Shown here: in pieces, positions 1 to 7,092 of the stretch
How the letters are laid out: each line of letters opens with the position of its first letter
How positions within the stretch are numbered: position 1 is the first letter of the stretch
Assembly: GCF_004766315.1 (NCBI RefSeq)
Contig: NZ_PVSN01000063.1
Span: 1-32,696 of the forward strand
Source of the DNA: Weissella confusa
GTDB lineage: Bacteria > Bacillota > Bacilli > Lactobacillales > Lactobacillaceae
Length of the DNA stretch: 32,696 nt
Reading direction: 5' to 3'
Translations under genes and position numbers: made by a program
The notes under the pieces: generated by a model
Database searches by the model: none
What the model saw: only the letters and a program-made list of their open reading frames with translations
What the model was told of the DNA's origin: nothing

Positions 1-56
1 CCTTGGTTGTGCATCTCGACAAGAGACTGCTTAAATTCTGGTGAATATCGAATCAT
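1..56 (-). CDS. IS3-type transposase OrfA, N-terminal fragment
   Basis: Only the first 18 codons are in the window; the gene runs off the left edge. They read MIRYSPEFKQSLVEMHNQ. The YSPEFK..LV pattern is how many IS3-family OrfA proteins begin, just ahead of their DNA-binding helix-turn-helix. An AGGAG ribosome binding site lies at about 68-72 on the minus strand, roughly ten bases before the ATG, so this is a real gene start. The element appears to have inserted into the gene at its right, which has lost its beginning. The family call rests on a short stretch and could be another transposase with a similar N-terminus. Confidence 0.6.
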   Translation of the reverse strand, partial: MIRYSPEFKQSLVEMHNQ

Positions 57-122
57 ATAAAAAATGCTCCTCTGCTATTAGTTTACAGGGCAGAGAAAAA
101 TCTGTCCGTAAATCTAGCATAA
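57..122. mobile_element. Probable right-hand end of an IS3-family insertion
   Basis: This is the non-coding segment between the transposase start codon and the place where the neighbouring gene becomes readable. A TAA at 120-122 in the neighbour's frame is followed at once by family-like sequence (EHPTINDIYVPL), so the junction should lie at about 110-122. The other end of the element and the target duplication are outside the window, so the exact boundary is not proven. Confidence 0.45.
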
Positions 123-518
123 GAGCACCCTACGATTAACGATATCTATGTGCCATTGTTGAACCAATACGGTGGCCAAGTTATCGAAGCAGATGGTGAT
201 TTTGAGCCTGACTTCGAATGGGGAACGATGACGTACAAGGCTGACATCACGGCAATGAACAACGCTGATTTGATTGTTGCATTCATCGACGCTGCCGACC
301 CTGATTCAGGTACAGCCTTCGAAATCGGCTACATGACGGCTTCAAACAAGCCTGCCATCTTGGTAACGGTTGGTGATCGTAACGTGCACCCAGTTAACTT
401 GATGTTGTCATACGGTGCCGTTTCAAACGTTGATTTGGAAACTGAAGGCTTTGAAGCTTTGGAAAAGTTCGACTTCACTAACATCGCAATGAAGAAGTGG
501 GTTGGATCAATCTTGTAA
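123..518 (+). pseudogene. Nucleoside 2-deoxyribosyltransferase, 5'-truncated by an IS
   Basis: The family swaps the base on 2'-deoxyribonucleosides in purine and pyrimidine salvage. The open frame can be read from 123 (EHPTINDIYVPLLNQYGG) to a stop at 516-518. It carries the family core: a W/T/Y-rich segment (WGTMTYKADI), then NADLIVAFID and the SGTAFEIGYM motif, whose Glu is the expected nucleophile. Normal members are about 155-165 residues and begin with a beta strand and substrate loop (YLASPFF-like) about 25 residues further upstream. That part is missing and is replaced by IS sequence. A GTG at 150 could serve as a start, but the product would lack the N-terminal substrate-binding strand and should be inactive. 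A strong terminator follows directly. Confidence 0.72.
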
Positions 519-525
519 GAACACG

Positions 526-560
526 AAAAAACCAGAGGACACACAATCCTCTGGTTTTTA
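526..560. terminator. Bidirectional terminator between convergent genes
   Basis: AAAACCAGAGGA and TCCTCTGGTTTT form a perfect stem around a short loop, with A and T runs on either side. It can end both the truncated deoxyribosyltransferase transcript (plus) and the HIRAN gene (minus), whose stop codon overlaps its edge. Confidence 0.88.
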
Positions 561-1283
561 CTTTGCCAACGCAACTGACACCCAAACTTTTTCGTCATCA
601 ATGTCTGGTTTCACTTGCGCCTGCAGTTTGACGCCACCATCCATCAAGCACGCCAAAATTTTGTTGTTATTCTTAGGCAAGTACCCTAGCTTTATGCCTT
701 TATACAAAACTAAAATGGCATTTTCATCATGCGCATTCGTTGGCTCACGAACCAAGTCAACTTGCGGCGTTGCATCATCCACAATGCCGTCTTCGACTAG
801 GCCATCGTAAATCGACCGTTCTTTGTAAGTGAGATATGCATAGCCAACCACAGGTAGCGTACGTAAATGAACTACGTCTTCATAGATAACCTCGATTGGC
901 TTGTAGATAATATTGCCTAGCTCAATATCAAATCCTGCCAACCACTTTTTAAAGTGGGCATACCCTTCTTGTTCTTCGCTACCGCGCATGTTTTTGCTCT
1001 TGTCACCGTCGTGAATCATCACGCGCCACCAAGTCTCAGCCTCAAATGCCCACGGCACTGAATGCCACTCAGCAACATTGGCCGGCAAATACACGTAGTT
1101 AATAAAATCTAGATACTGTTCTGTGGTCAAAACCACTGTACGCTCACTGTTTGGCCCAACGAATCGTAGTACACCTTCGCCAAGCACCGTTCTGAACAAA
1201 CTAATTGTCGTCTCAGACCCATACTCATTGAAGGTAATGTCGATTCCTTGAATCGTCGAATTAATTTCTGTCTCAAGTCTCAT
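558..1283 (-). CDS. Stand-alone HIRAN-domain protein
   Basis: This is a 241-residue protein of unknown function. Its last ~95 residues match the HIRAN pattern: VGYAYLTYK, then DLVREPTNAHDENAI, then LGYLPKNNNKILACLMDGG. HIRAN domains are usually fused to SNF2 helicases or nucleases and bind 3' DNA ends; small single-domain forms occur in Firmicutes. The N-terminal ~140 residues are Trp-rich and not recognised. I chose the ATG at 1283 because GGGGGTG lies five bases before it. The in-frame ATG 36 bases upstream sits inside a likely extended -10 box (TGGTATGAT, about 1315-1323), so it would not be transcribed as a start. The gene stands alone, with its own promoter and a shared terminator. Which DNA or partner it binds cannot be read from the sequence. 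Confidence 0.72.
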   Translation of the reverse strand: MRLETEINSTIQGIDITFNEYGSETTISLFRTVLGEGVLRFVGPNSERTVVLTTEQYLDFINYVYLPANVAEWHSVPWAFEAETWWRVMIHDGDKSKNMRGSEEQEGYAHFKKWLAGFDIELGNIIYKPIEVIYEDVVHLRTLPVVGYAYLTYKERSIYDGLVEDGIVDDATPQVDLVREPTNAHDENAILVLYKGIKLGYLPKNNNKILACLMDGGVKLQAQVKPDIDDEKVWVSVALAK

Positions 1284-1348
1284 ATCAGCACCCCCGAATA
1301 CTGCTATTTTCGCAATCATACCATGGAACGGCGGATTGCTGTAGTTCT

Positions 1349-1377
1349 TTGCTTGCGACGAAAAATCAGGTTATACT
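1349..1377 (+). promoter_or_regulatory. Sigma-A promoter, plus strand, with no gene behind it
   Basis: TTGCTT at 1349-1354, a 17-base spacer and TATACT at 1372-1377 make a near-consensus vegetative promoter. It points away from the HIRAN gene into a region without an ORF and is followed by two hairpins, which suggests a small RNA. Confidence 0.6.
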
Positions 1378-1383
1378 GAGTCT

Positions 1384-1470
1384 GTCAGGCACATCCTAAC
1401 CGGGTGTCCGACACTACGAATAAACTAGTTACCCGTGATCACTTTCCAGAGTTAATGCACGGGTTTTAGT
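1384..1470 (+). ncRNA. Candidate small RNA between HIRAN and ABC genes
   Basis: The predicted transcript starts about 7 bases after the -10 box. Its first stem pairs TGTCAGGCAC (1383-1392) with GTGTCCGACA (1404-1413), with one mismatch. The second stem pairs ACCCGTG (1431-1437) with CACGGGT (1458-1464) and is followed by TTTAGTTT, a terminator-like end. The size would be about 85-90 nt. No ORF with a ribosome binding site is present. Promoter, two stems and terminator in the right order support a small RNA, but I recognise no known family. Confidence 0.45.
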
Positions 1471-1491
1471 TTACACAAATTTTTGCACAGA

Positions 1492-1531
1492 AAAAGGCGA
1501 CTACCTTGCGCGTTTAGGTAGCCGCCTTTTA
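1492..1531 (-). terminator. Terminator of the ABC transporter operon
   Basis: On the minus strand, AAAAGGCGGCTACCT and AGGTAGTCGCCTTTTT form a long stem ending in a T run, about 110 bases after the permease stop codon. Confidence 0.85.
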
Positions 1532-1641
1532 GGTGTCGTAGATGTCTCAATAAAATGTTTTTATTGTCATTTACTCCACAGCATTTTGAATACTTATATT
1601 ATACCTTATCCACCGTCAAAAAAACATGAACATTTTTAGAA

Positions 1642-3429
1642 CTAGGCCTTAATCAAGCGACGGTAAATCACAACCGTCAAGAAATAATATGCTAAGTACA
1701 AGACCAAAATGCCGATTAGTGATGGCACGAAGCCAACATATGGATCACTCAAGATTGCCTTGAACATATTCAAACCAAATACAACATCAAGCAGTCCAAT
1801 GATTAATGGAATAAAGAACAAGGTTCCCAAGTCCTTCGCAACCGTCATCGTCACTTGACGTTCGCTTGTTCCAATCATCGTTAGAATACGGTAACGACGC
1901 TTATCATCAGCAACATCAGACAACACCTTGAACATCAAAGTTGATGCCAACATTGCTAAGAAACCAATTCCCAAGAAAATTCCCATAAACTCAAAGCCGC
2001 CAAAGTAACTCTTTGCCAATGCATAGAAACCGTATGATCCTGACAACTTTTGTACCGTTGAATCCAAAGCCTTTGCTTCACGTTCAGCATTCTTGACCAA
2101 GACCGTTTCGTTCTCGTGCAAGTCAGCGACCTTCACCAGTTCAGCTGACTTAACCGTACCCTTTTCTGCCAACTCATCCGCGTTCGCAAGGACCACAGCC
2201 TTTGAATCAAATTGCACACCGTTAATTTGGTTTGCCAAGCCAATCAACGTATCCGTCGTCGTGTCTGGGTTTTGAATCATCTCATCCCCAGACATCCACT
2301 TAACCTTTGGCGTGCTGTTAGGTATACCGTCATAAATCATTGTTGGAATGTGATGTGCATTAATCTCATCCCCATCAAAGTAAACAACCTTATCAGCACC
2401 CTTAACGTAGTGATAAGTTGCTTGCCACTTGATGTTCTTCAAGTCCTTCACGTCAGCGTTCGTTGTATAAGCTGCCGTGTAAGGCTGGCTAGATTGTGCT
2501 TGCTCTGGCAATGCACGGTAGAAGCCTTGTCCAACTGACATCGCTCCAAGTGCCAAACCGAAGATGACTGACAACACCGTCAACAAGCGTTGGTAATCAG
2601 GCAAGCGGAACATCAATTGACCATTCAAGAATGAACGCAATCCGCGACTGTTAAAACGTGAACCACGCAAGGCATACGTCAACATCTTCAATGAACGACT
2701 CACAAAGAAGAACGTTCCCAAAACATTGATAATCAAAATCAAGATGAACCCTGTGATACCCATGCTCAAGACATTTGGCATCATGGCATAACCACCAATC
2801 AACAAGGCCAAACCAATCAAACCAAGTAGCGGATCCAAAATCTTGCGACGCTTTGGTTGCTTAACTTGCTTGTCAGCCGTTAACAACGTCAACGTATCTT
2901 GGCGACTCAAACGAGCACTGTTGTACAAGCCGTTCAAGAAGAACAAGACCACAAAGAATGCCAAGGTTACCAAGATGGCTTGTAATGAGAAGCCCGTCCA
3001 GTGAGCTAGTTGCAAGCCCAACAAATCCATCAAGAATTGGCCACTGAATGACGTCAAAGCGATTCCAGCAACAATTCCAATTACCGTTGAGATAACGCCC
3101 AATGCAAGTGTTTCTTGCATCAACATCATCCCGATTTGCTTACGCTTCGCCCCGAGCATTGACATCAAGCCGTATTCAGCCTGACGCAAACGCAACAAGA
3201 AGCCGTTGGCAAAATTCAAATAGACAAATGTAATCAACCCTAGTAAGACTTCACCAATCGTAAAGACCAGGACGATAATCGCAGTCGTTGAGTTAGCTAG
3301 CAAGAATTCCTTGTTCAACGCAATTGCACTAAACATGTAGAAGATTGCTGCTGACACCATTAGGCCGACAAATAGTACGAGACAGTCACGCCACTTTGAG
3401 CGGAGTGACTTCATTGCAATAGAAAACAT
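1642..3429 (-). CDS. FtsX-like ABC transporter permease
   Basis: This is a 595-residue membrane protein of the FtsX/MacB permease superfamily, partner of the ATPase just upstream (14-base gap, same strand). TM1 lies at about residues 15-37. A block of helices follows up to about residue 240, then another near 285. A large extracytoplasmic region spans about 305-465, and the last helices lie near 470-490, 530-550 and 560-585. This arrangement resembles BceB-type peptide-sensing and detoxifying permeases, which are usually about 620-670 residues. However, no histidine kinase or response regulator gene is next to it, so a role in antimicrobial peptide resistance is only a possibility. The start has a good site (GGGGGCGG, six bases upstream). 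It is most likely cotranscribed from the promoter at 4241-4269. Confidence 0.85.
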   Translation of the reverse strand: MFSIAMKSLRSKWRDCLVLFVGLMVSAAIFYMFSAIALNKEFLLANSTTAIIVLVFTIGEVLLGLITFVYLNFANGFLLRLRQAEYGLMSMLGAKRKQIGMMLMQETLALGVISTVIGIVAGIALTSFSGQFLMDLLGLQLAHWTGFSLQAILVTLAFFVVLFFLNGLYNSARLSRQDTLTLLTADKQVKQPKRRKILDPLLGLIGLALLIGGYAMMPNVLSMGITGFILILIINVLGTFFFVSRSLKMLTYALRGSRFNSRGLRSFLNGQLMFRLPDYQRLLTVLSVIFGLALGAMSVGQGFYRALPEQAQSSQPYTAAYTTNADVKDLKNIKWQATYHYVKGADKVVYFDGDEINAHHIPTMIYDGIPNSTPKVKWMSGDEMIQNPDTTTDTLIGLANQINGVQFDSKAVVLANADELAEKGTVKSAELVKVADLHENETVLVKNAEREAKALDSTVQKLSGSYGFYALAKSYFGGFEFMGIFLGIGFLAMLASTLMFKVLSDVADDKRRYRILTMIGTSERQVTMTVAKDLGTLFFIPLIIGLLDVVFGLNMFKAILSDPYVGFVPSLIGILVLYLAYYFLTVVIYRRLIKA

Positions 3430-3443
3430 GGTCGTCCGCCCCC

Positions 3444-4196
3444 TTATTCAAAGTTACCTAGTTCAGACAACACGTAGTTATAGAAGTCTTCGCGTGAACG
3501 ATCATCGCGCGTCAACGTCTTCGTGATTTGTCCATCAGTCAAGAATAGAATGCGTGATGCAAATGACGCTGAGAACGGATCGTGCGTTACCATCACGATT
3601 GAAATATCACGTTCGTCATTAATCTTTGTTAGGTAGTTCATCATTTCGCGGGCATTTTCAGAATCAAGCGCTCCGGTTGGCTCGTCTCCAAAAATCAAGG
3701 CTGGCTCGTGCACCAAGGCACGGGCTGCTCCAACACGTTGTTGTTGTCCACCTGACAACTCAGCTGGGTACTTGTTCAAGTACTCGCTGATGTGAAGCAA
3801 ATCGGCCACCTTTTGAACCGCTGCCTTGATTTGGGCAGGCTTCGTCTTTTGCAAAGTGAGTGGCAACGCAATGTTTTCGCTAACCTTCAAACTTTCAATC
3901 AAGTTATAGCTTTGGAAGATGAATCCCATATCGCGACCACGGAAGTTTGCGATTTCATCATCTGTCATGTGCAAAATATCTTTGTTGTTAATCATGACTT
4001 CGCCAGTCGTTGGCTTCATCAACGTAGAAAGGACGTTCAACAGCGTCGACTTTCCTGATCCTGAAGGTCCCATGATGGCCACAAACTCCCCTTGTGGCAC
4101 CGTAAGAGATAAATCCTTAAGGACGTGTTGGTCTACCCCAGCTGCACTGGTATAAGTCTTGTTCAACTTGTTTGCAATCAATACCGGTTCTGTCAT
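3444..4196 (-). CDS. ABC transporter ATP-binding protein, MacB/BceA type
   Basis: This 250-residue ATPase drives the adjacent FtsX-like permease. It shows Walker A (GPSGSGKST), the Q-loop region (FIFQSYNLI), the signature LSGGQQQR, Walker B with the catalytic Glu (ALIFGDEPTGALD) and the switch His (MVTHD). The LNVLSTLMKPTTGEV and DEPTGALDSENA segments are typical of the MacB/LolD/BceA group rather than importers. I chose the ATG at 4196 because GGGGAT lies eight bases upstream. An in-frame ATG seven codons earlier has no ribosome binding site. A near-perfect promoter lies about 45 bases upstream. Confidence 0.93.
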   Translation of the reverse strand: MTEPVLIANKLNKTYTSAAGVDQHVLKDLSLTVPQGEFVAIMGPSGSGKSTLLNVLSTLMKPTTGEVMINNKDILHMTDDEIANFRGRDMGFIFQSYNLIESLKVSENIALPLTLQKTKPAQIKAAVQKVADLLHISEYLNKYPAELSGGQQQRVGAARALVHEPALIFGDEPTGALDSENAREMMNYLTKINDERDISIVMVTHDPFSASFASRILFLTDGQITKTLTRDDRSREDFYNYVLSELGNFE

Positions 4197-4240
4197 GTTC
4201 TTAATCCCCAATCTCATGTTTCATTCATGTTACAAACAAT

Positions 4241-4269
4241 ACTATACAACGTACAATATAAGATGTCAA
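4241..4269 (-). promoter_or_regulatory. Consensus promoter of the ABC transporter operon
   Basis: On the minus strand, TTGACA (4264-4269), exactly 17 bases, then TATAGT (4241-4246). This is the strongest-looking promoter in the left part of the window. Confidence 0.8.
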
Positions 4270-4302
4270 AACAATATGTCCATTTCAATAATTTTCTCCA
4301 GT

Positions 4303-4330
4303 AAAAAAGACGTCGATTGCTCGACGCCTC
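4303..4330 (-). terminator. Terminator after the permease gene
   Basis: On the minus strand, GCGTCGA, a GCAA loop and TCGACGT are followed by TTTTTT. It ends the aminotransferase-permease operon. Confidence 0.85.
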
Positions 4331-4338
4331 CGTGACTT

Positions 4339-5375
4339 TTAAACTTCAGGCAACTTCAATTCTTCTGCCTTAATCAATTGTGTTTTTTGGATAAAGATTA
4401 ACTTCATTAAGAAGGCAGCTGCTAGTGGTACCACGACGAAGGCAACCAACACGCGGACCACCAAGGCACTACCAGTAGACTCTGTCATCGCCGTCCAAGG
4501 TCCGATGAAGCCAGCCATACCGAAGCCGGCTGAGAAGGCTGTTCCTTCAACCATCATCAATGAGGCAACCCCACCTGAGATAGCTGCAGCAATCACGACT
4601 GGCAAGAATAACTTTGGTCGTGACAACAAGTTCGCCATTTGAATCTTAGGTGATCCCATAAAGTGCGCGATTGTGGCACCCCATGAGTTAACTGATGCAC
4701 CCATAATCGCCAACGTCAAACCAGCTGCGACGATACCAGCGTTAGCAGCACCCGAACCGATACCCACCAAACCGATGGCCGTTGCGATACCAACTGAAGA
4801 CATTGGTGACACAATCAACAAAGCAAAGATGACACCGAGCAAGATTCCCATCACCAATGGCGCAGCGGCTGTCGCTGAGGCAACAACTTGACCAACGGCT
4901 GCTTGGACAGCAACTATCCCTGGCAACGTCATCAAACCGATACCACCAGCAACAAAACAACCAAGACAATTAACGGCTCAAATACGACACACAATTGGCC
5001 AAGCACCTTGGTTGCACCCATCGCAACCAAACCTGCCACCGCCGTTGTTAGCATCACGTTCAAGATAACCCCTGAACCAGCCAACGTGAAGGCACCATCC
5101 TTAAATGTCGTTACGCCTGAGCCAGCCAACGTGGCCAAAGCCATTGATGCCGTCTCCATCATGCCCAACTTCAACATCGTTCCTACGGCAAACGCGGCAA
5201 TCAACGGCAACGCACTTTGCGCCAACGTAACCATCATCGCCAATGATGTGACCACCCCATTTTGGGGCATAGCACCCAACAATTGATTCACCAACGCAGC
5301 TGGTACCAAGGCAACCATAATTGCCAATGCATTACCGTTCAAAACAGCAAGCATGTATTGTTTCACATTATTCAT
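4339..5375 (-). pseudogene. PTS_EIIC_2-family permease, frameshifted
   Basis: This is a membrane protein of the PTS_EIIC_2 family (pfam13303-like transporters without EIIA/EIIB). Two open frames join to a 345-residue product, the usual family length. The first part runs from 5375 (NNVKQYMLAVLNGNALAIMV) to the EPLIVLVV segment. The second continues as VAGGIGLMTLP and contains the conserved SPMSSVGIATAI, GSGAANAGI and GASVNSWGA..AHFMGSPK blocks. The break is at the TTTT run at 4954-4957: one extra T would restore VVFVAGGIGLM. The first frame otherwise stops seven codons later (LLLVVSV). The start at 5375 has GGGG six bases upstream. It lies 14 bases after the aminotransferase and shares its leader. 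The substrate is unknown; the shared control by aromatic codons makes an aromatic amino acid or keto acid a reasonable guess. Confidence 0.75.
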
Positions 5376-5389
5376 AAGTATCCCCATCC

Positions 5390-6592
5390 TTATTCACTGA
5401 CTTCTTGCACTTGTTGCATGTAATTTTGAATACGCGCCATCGCTTCTTGTAGTTGCGCGTCGCTCGTTGCATAGCTCAAACGAATATAGCCTTCCCCACC
5501 AGGGCCAAAGACAGAACCTGGAATTACCGCGACCGCTGCGCTTTCAGCCAAGGCCAACGCAAATTCACGATCATTTGTGTTATGCGCGGCTGGAATACCA
5601 GCGTAGACATAAAAGGCACCATCTGGCGTCATGACGTTAAAGCCGGCGCGACGCATTTGGGCAACCACGTAATCACGACGCTTACGATAAGCTGACTTCA
5701 TTTCCAACGTTGCACGACGGCCAGCTTCGGTTCCCAACGCCACCGTTGCAGCGGCCATCGCTGGGTTAGATGGTGTCGCCACCGTCATTTGGTGTACCAT
5801 GCCTACCGTATGCATCAATTCCGCTGGACCGGCAATAAAGCCGATTCGGTAACCCGTCATCGCGTGTGACTTTGACACCCCGTTCAACACCAACGTTTGT
5901 TCTGGCAAGTACGTGGCAATTGAGCGGTGCTCACTGTCATAAGCCAACTCTGAATAAATTTCATCAGCAATCACAATGATGTCAGTGTCAGCCAACACGG
6001 CAGCCAACTCTAGCAATTGCTTAGATGAGTAGGCCACCCCAGTTGGGTTACCAGGGTAATTTAGAATAATTGCCTTAATCGCATCACCGTGTTCGGCAAT
6101 CGCACCTGACAACATCTCCGGCGTCAAAACGAAGTCCGTAGCACTTGTATCCAAGTGAACTGGCTCACCACCATTCATCAATGTGATGGGATCGTATAGC
6201 GGGAACGTTGGCGTTGGAATAAAGACCTTATCACCTGGGTTCAAGACAGCCGTCAAAGAAGCGTAGATAGCTTCCGTTGCCCCAACCGTCACGGCAATTT
6301 CTGTCATCGCATCGTATTGCAAATCGTAACGATCTGACAAGAAATGTGCTGCAGCTTGGCGAACGGCCACTGTTCCATTACCTGGTGCATAGTGTGAATC
6401 GTTGTTAGCAATACTATCAATCGCTGCTTGCTTCACAACTTCAGGTGTATCAAAATCAGGCTCCCCCAACGTCAACTTGATGATGTTAGGGATTTGACTA
6501 ACTTGCATATCAAATGCACGAATTTCATTAGGTTGAATCTTCTTCAAATCTTGATTCAAGCGATTTGCTAGTGTTGCTTTCATGTGTGGCAT
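5390..6592 (-). CDS. PLP-dependent class I/II aminotransferase, probably aromatic
   Basis: This 400-residue fold-type I aminotransferase transfers an amino group between an amino acid and a 2-oxo acid. Visible motifs are LGEPDFDTP (substrate loop), NYPGNPTG, the cofactor Asp in IADEIYSELAYD (about D210) and the PLP lysine in GVSKSHAMTGYRIG (K241). A C-terminal Arg in GYIRLSYA should bind the substrate carboxylate. The SKSHAMTGYR version is typical of the PatA/AraT group of Firmicutes, which includes aromatic and N-acetyl-diaminopimelate aminotransferases. The upstream leader peptide with six aromatic codons argues for an aromatic substrate (AraT-like). AAGGAG lies seven bases before the ATG at 6592. 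It is the first gene of an operon with the PTS_EIIC_2-type permease. Confidence 0.88.
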   Translation of the reverse strand: MPHMKATLANRLNQDLKKIQPNEIRAFDMQVSQIPNIIKLTLGEPDFDTPEVVKQAAIDSIANNDSHYAPGNGTVAVRQAAAHFLSDRYDLQYDAMTEIAVTVGATEAIYASLTAVLNPGDKVFIPTPTFPLYDPITLMNGGEPVHLDTSATDFVLTPEMLSGAIAEHGDAIKAIILNYPGNPTGVAYSSKQLLELAAVLADTDIIVIADEIYSELAYDSEHRSIATYLPEQTLVLNGVSKSHAMTGYRIGFIAGPAELMHTVGMVHQMTVATPSNPAMAAATVALGTEAGRRATLEMKSAYRKRRDYVVAQMRRAGFNVMTPDGAFYVYAGIPAAHNTNDREFALALAESAAVAVIPGSVFGPGGEGYIRLSYATSDAQLQEAMARIQNYMQQVQEVSE

Positions 6593-6610
6593 AACCGAAC
6601 TCCTTAAAAT

Positions 6611-6646
6611 AAAAAACTGGGCGATTTCATTTCGAAACCACCCAGT
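6611..6646 (-). terminator. Attenuator hairpin just before the aminotransferase
   Basis: On the minus strand, ACTGGGTGGTTTC (6646-6634), a 5-base loop and GAAATCGCCCAGT (6628-6616) are followed by TTTTT. It lies within 25 bases of the aminotransferase start and just upstream of its ribosome binding site, the usual place for a transcription attenuator. Confidence 0.85.
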
Positions 6647-6691
6647 AACCTCATAACCTATTGTTGTCCTAACAATTCAGGTTGTGTATTT

Positions 6692-6774
6692 GGTCCTGGG
6701 AAGTTTACCGCTATCCGAGAACCATGCAAAAATGCTTTTGGTTTGATTCGGATAGCTATCCAAAAAACCAAAAG
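6692..6774 (-). promoter_or_regulatory. Switching RNA leader (anti-antiterminator and antiterminator)
   Basis: All pairings are on the minus strand. Segment 1, CTTTTGGTTT (6774-6765, inside the aromatic codons), pairs perfectly with segment 2, AAACCAAAAG (6744-6735). Alternatively, GCTATCCGA of segment 2 (6756-6748) pairs with TCGGATAGC of segment 3 (6718-6710), and AACC (6743-6740) with GGTT (6723-6720). Segment 3, GGTTCTCGG (6723-6715), can otherwise hold CCCAGGACC (6700-6692). When free, AAACTTCCCAG (6706-6696) pairs with CTGGGTGGTTT (6645-6635), the 5' arm of the terminator. A spacer hairpin at 6681-6657 brings these together. A ribosome stalled at the aromatic codons would cover segment 1, giving 2:3 pairing and antitermination. 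Confidence 0.7.
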
Positions 6775-6815
6775 TAATATGAGTTTGCAACTGTTGTCTT
6801 TGCATTGATCATCAT
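6756..6815 (-). CDS. Aromatic leader peptide (YYFWFF)
   Basis: This 19-residue peptide reads MMINAKTTVANSYYFWFFG and ends in TAG. AAGGGG (6829-6824) lies eight bases before the first ATG. Six consecutive codons, TAT TAC TTT TGG TTT TTT (6779-6762), code for Tyr, Tyr, Phe, Trp, Phe and Phe, far beyond chance for such a short frame. They lie exactly on the RNA segment that forms the first hairpin of the leader. This is the layout of trp/phe-type leader peptides: a shortage of charged Tyr-, Phe- or Trp-tRNA would stall the ribosome and let the downstream aminotransferase operon be transcribed. It has no T-box stem I upstream. I know of no named family for it. Confidence 0.75.
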   Translation of the reverse strand: MMINAKTTVANSYYFWFFG

Positions 6816-6846
6816 TTTTGCTTCCCCTTACTTGTTATTGTTTATT

Positions 6847-6874
6847 ATTCTAATCTTTTTCTAATCTAAGCCAA
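6847..6874 (-). promoter_or_regulatory. Promoter of the attenuated aminotransferase operon
   Basis: On the minus strand, TTGGCT (6874-6869), 16 bases and TAGAAT (6852-6847). Transcription would start near 6840, just ahead of the leader-peptide ribosome binding site, giving a leader of about 250 nt. Confidence 0.5.
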
Positions 6875-6947
6875 TGAAGAATTTAATTTAAGATGTGAAG
6901 GGTTTGTGAAGATGACACTAACCGCTCACTCCTTTTCCAACTGCACT

Positions 6948-6978
6948 AAAAAACGCGCCGTATATCTACGGCGCGTTG
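6948..6978 (-). terminator. Terminator of the DUF1304 gene
   Basis: On the minus strand, AACGCGCCGTA, a TATC-type loop and its perfect complement are followed by TTTTTT. The segment between it and the DUF1304 stop also holds two 12-base-spaced TTGTACAA palindromes (6976-6995) and a plus-strand GGGG...CCCC hairpin followed by T's (about 7019-7055). Confidence 0.85.
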
Positions 6979-7092
6979 TACAACTGGTTGTACAAGATAG
7001 TCATTAGCGTAACTACCACGGGGAATAACTATAGTATATAGACCCCCTTTTTATTTTGCTAATAATATGTCTTGAAACCAGGATTTAATTTT

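Noticed and set aside
4742-4969. 75-codon Cys/Trp-rich minus-strand ORF
   Set aside because: It lies inside the permease gene in a wrong frame and arises from its reading-frame overlap at the frameshift.
6616-6646. T-box (GGGTGGT...) ahead of the aminotransferase
   Set aside because: GGGTGGTTTCG looks like a degenerate T-box core, but there is no ACC after the bulge and no stem I, while a leader peptide with aromatic codons is present.
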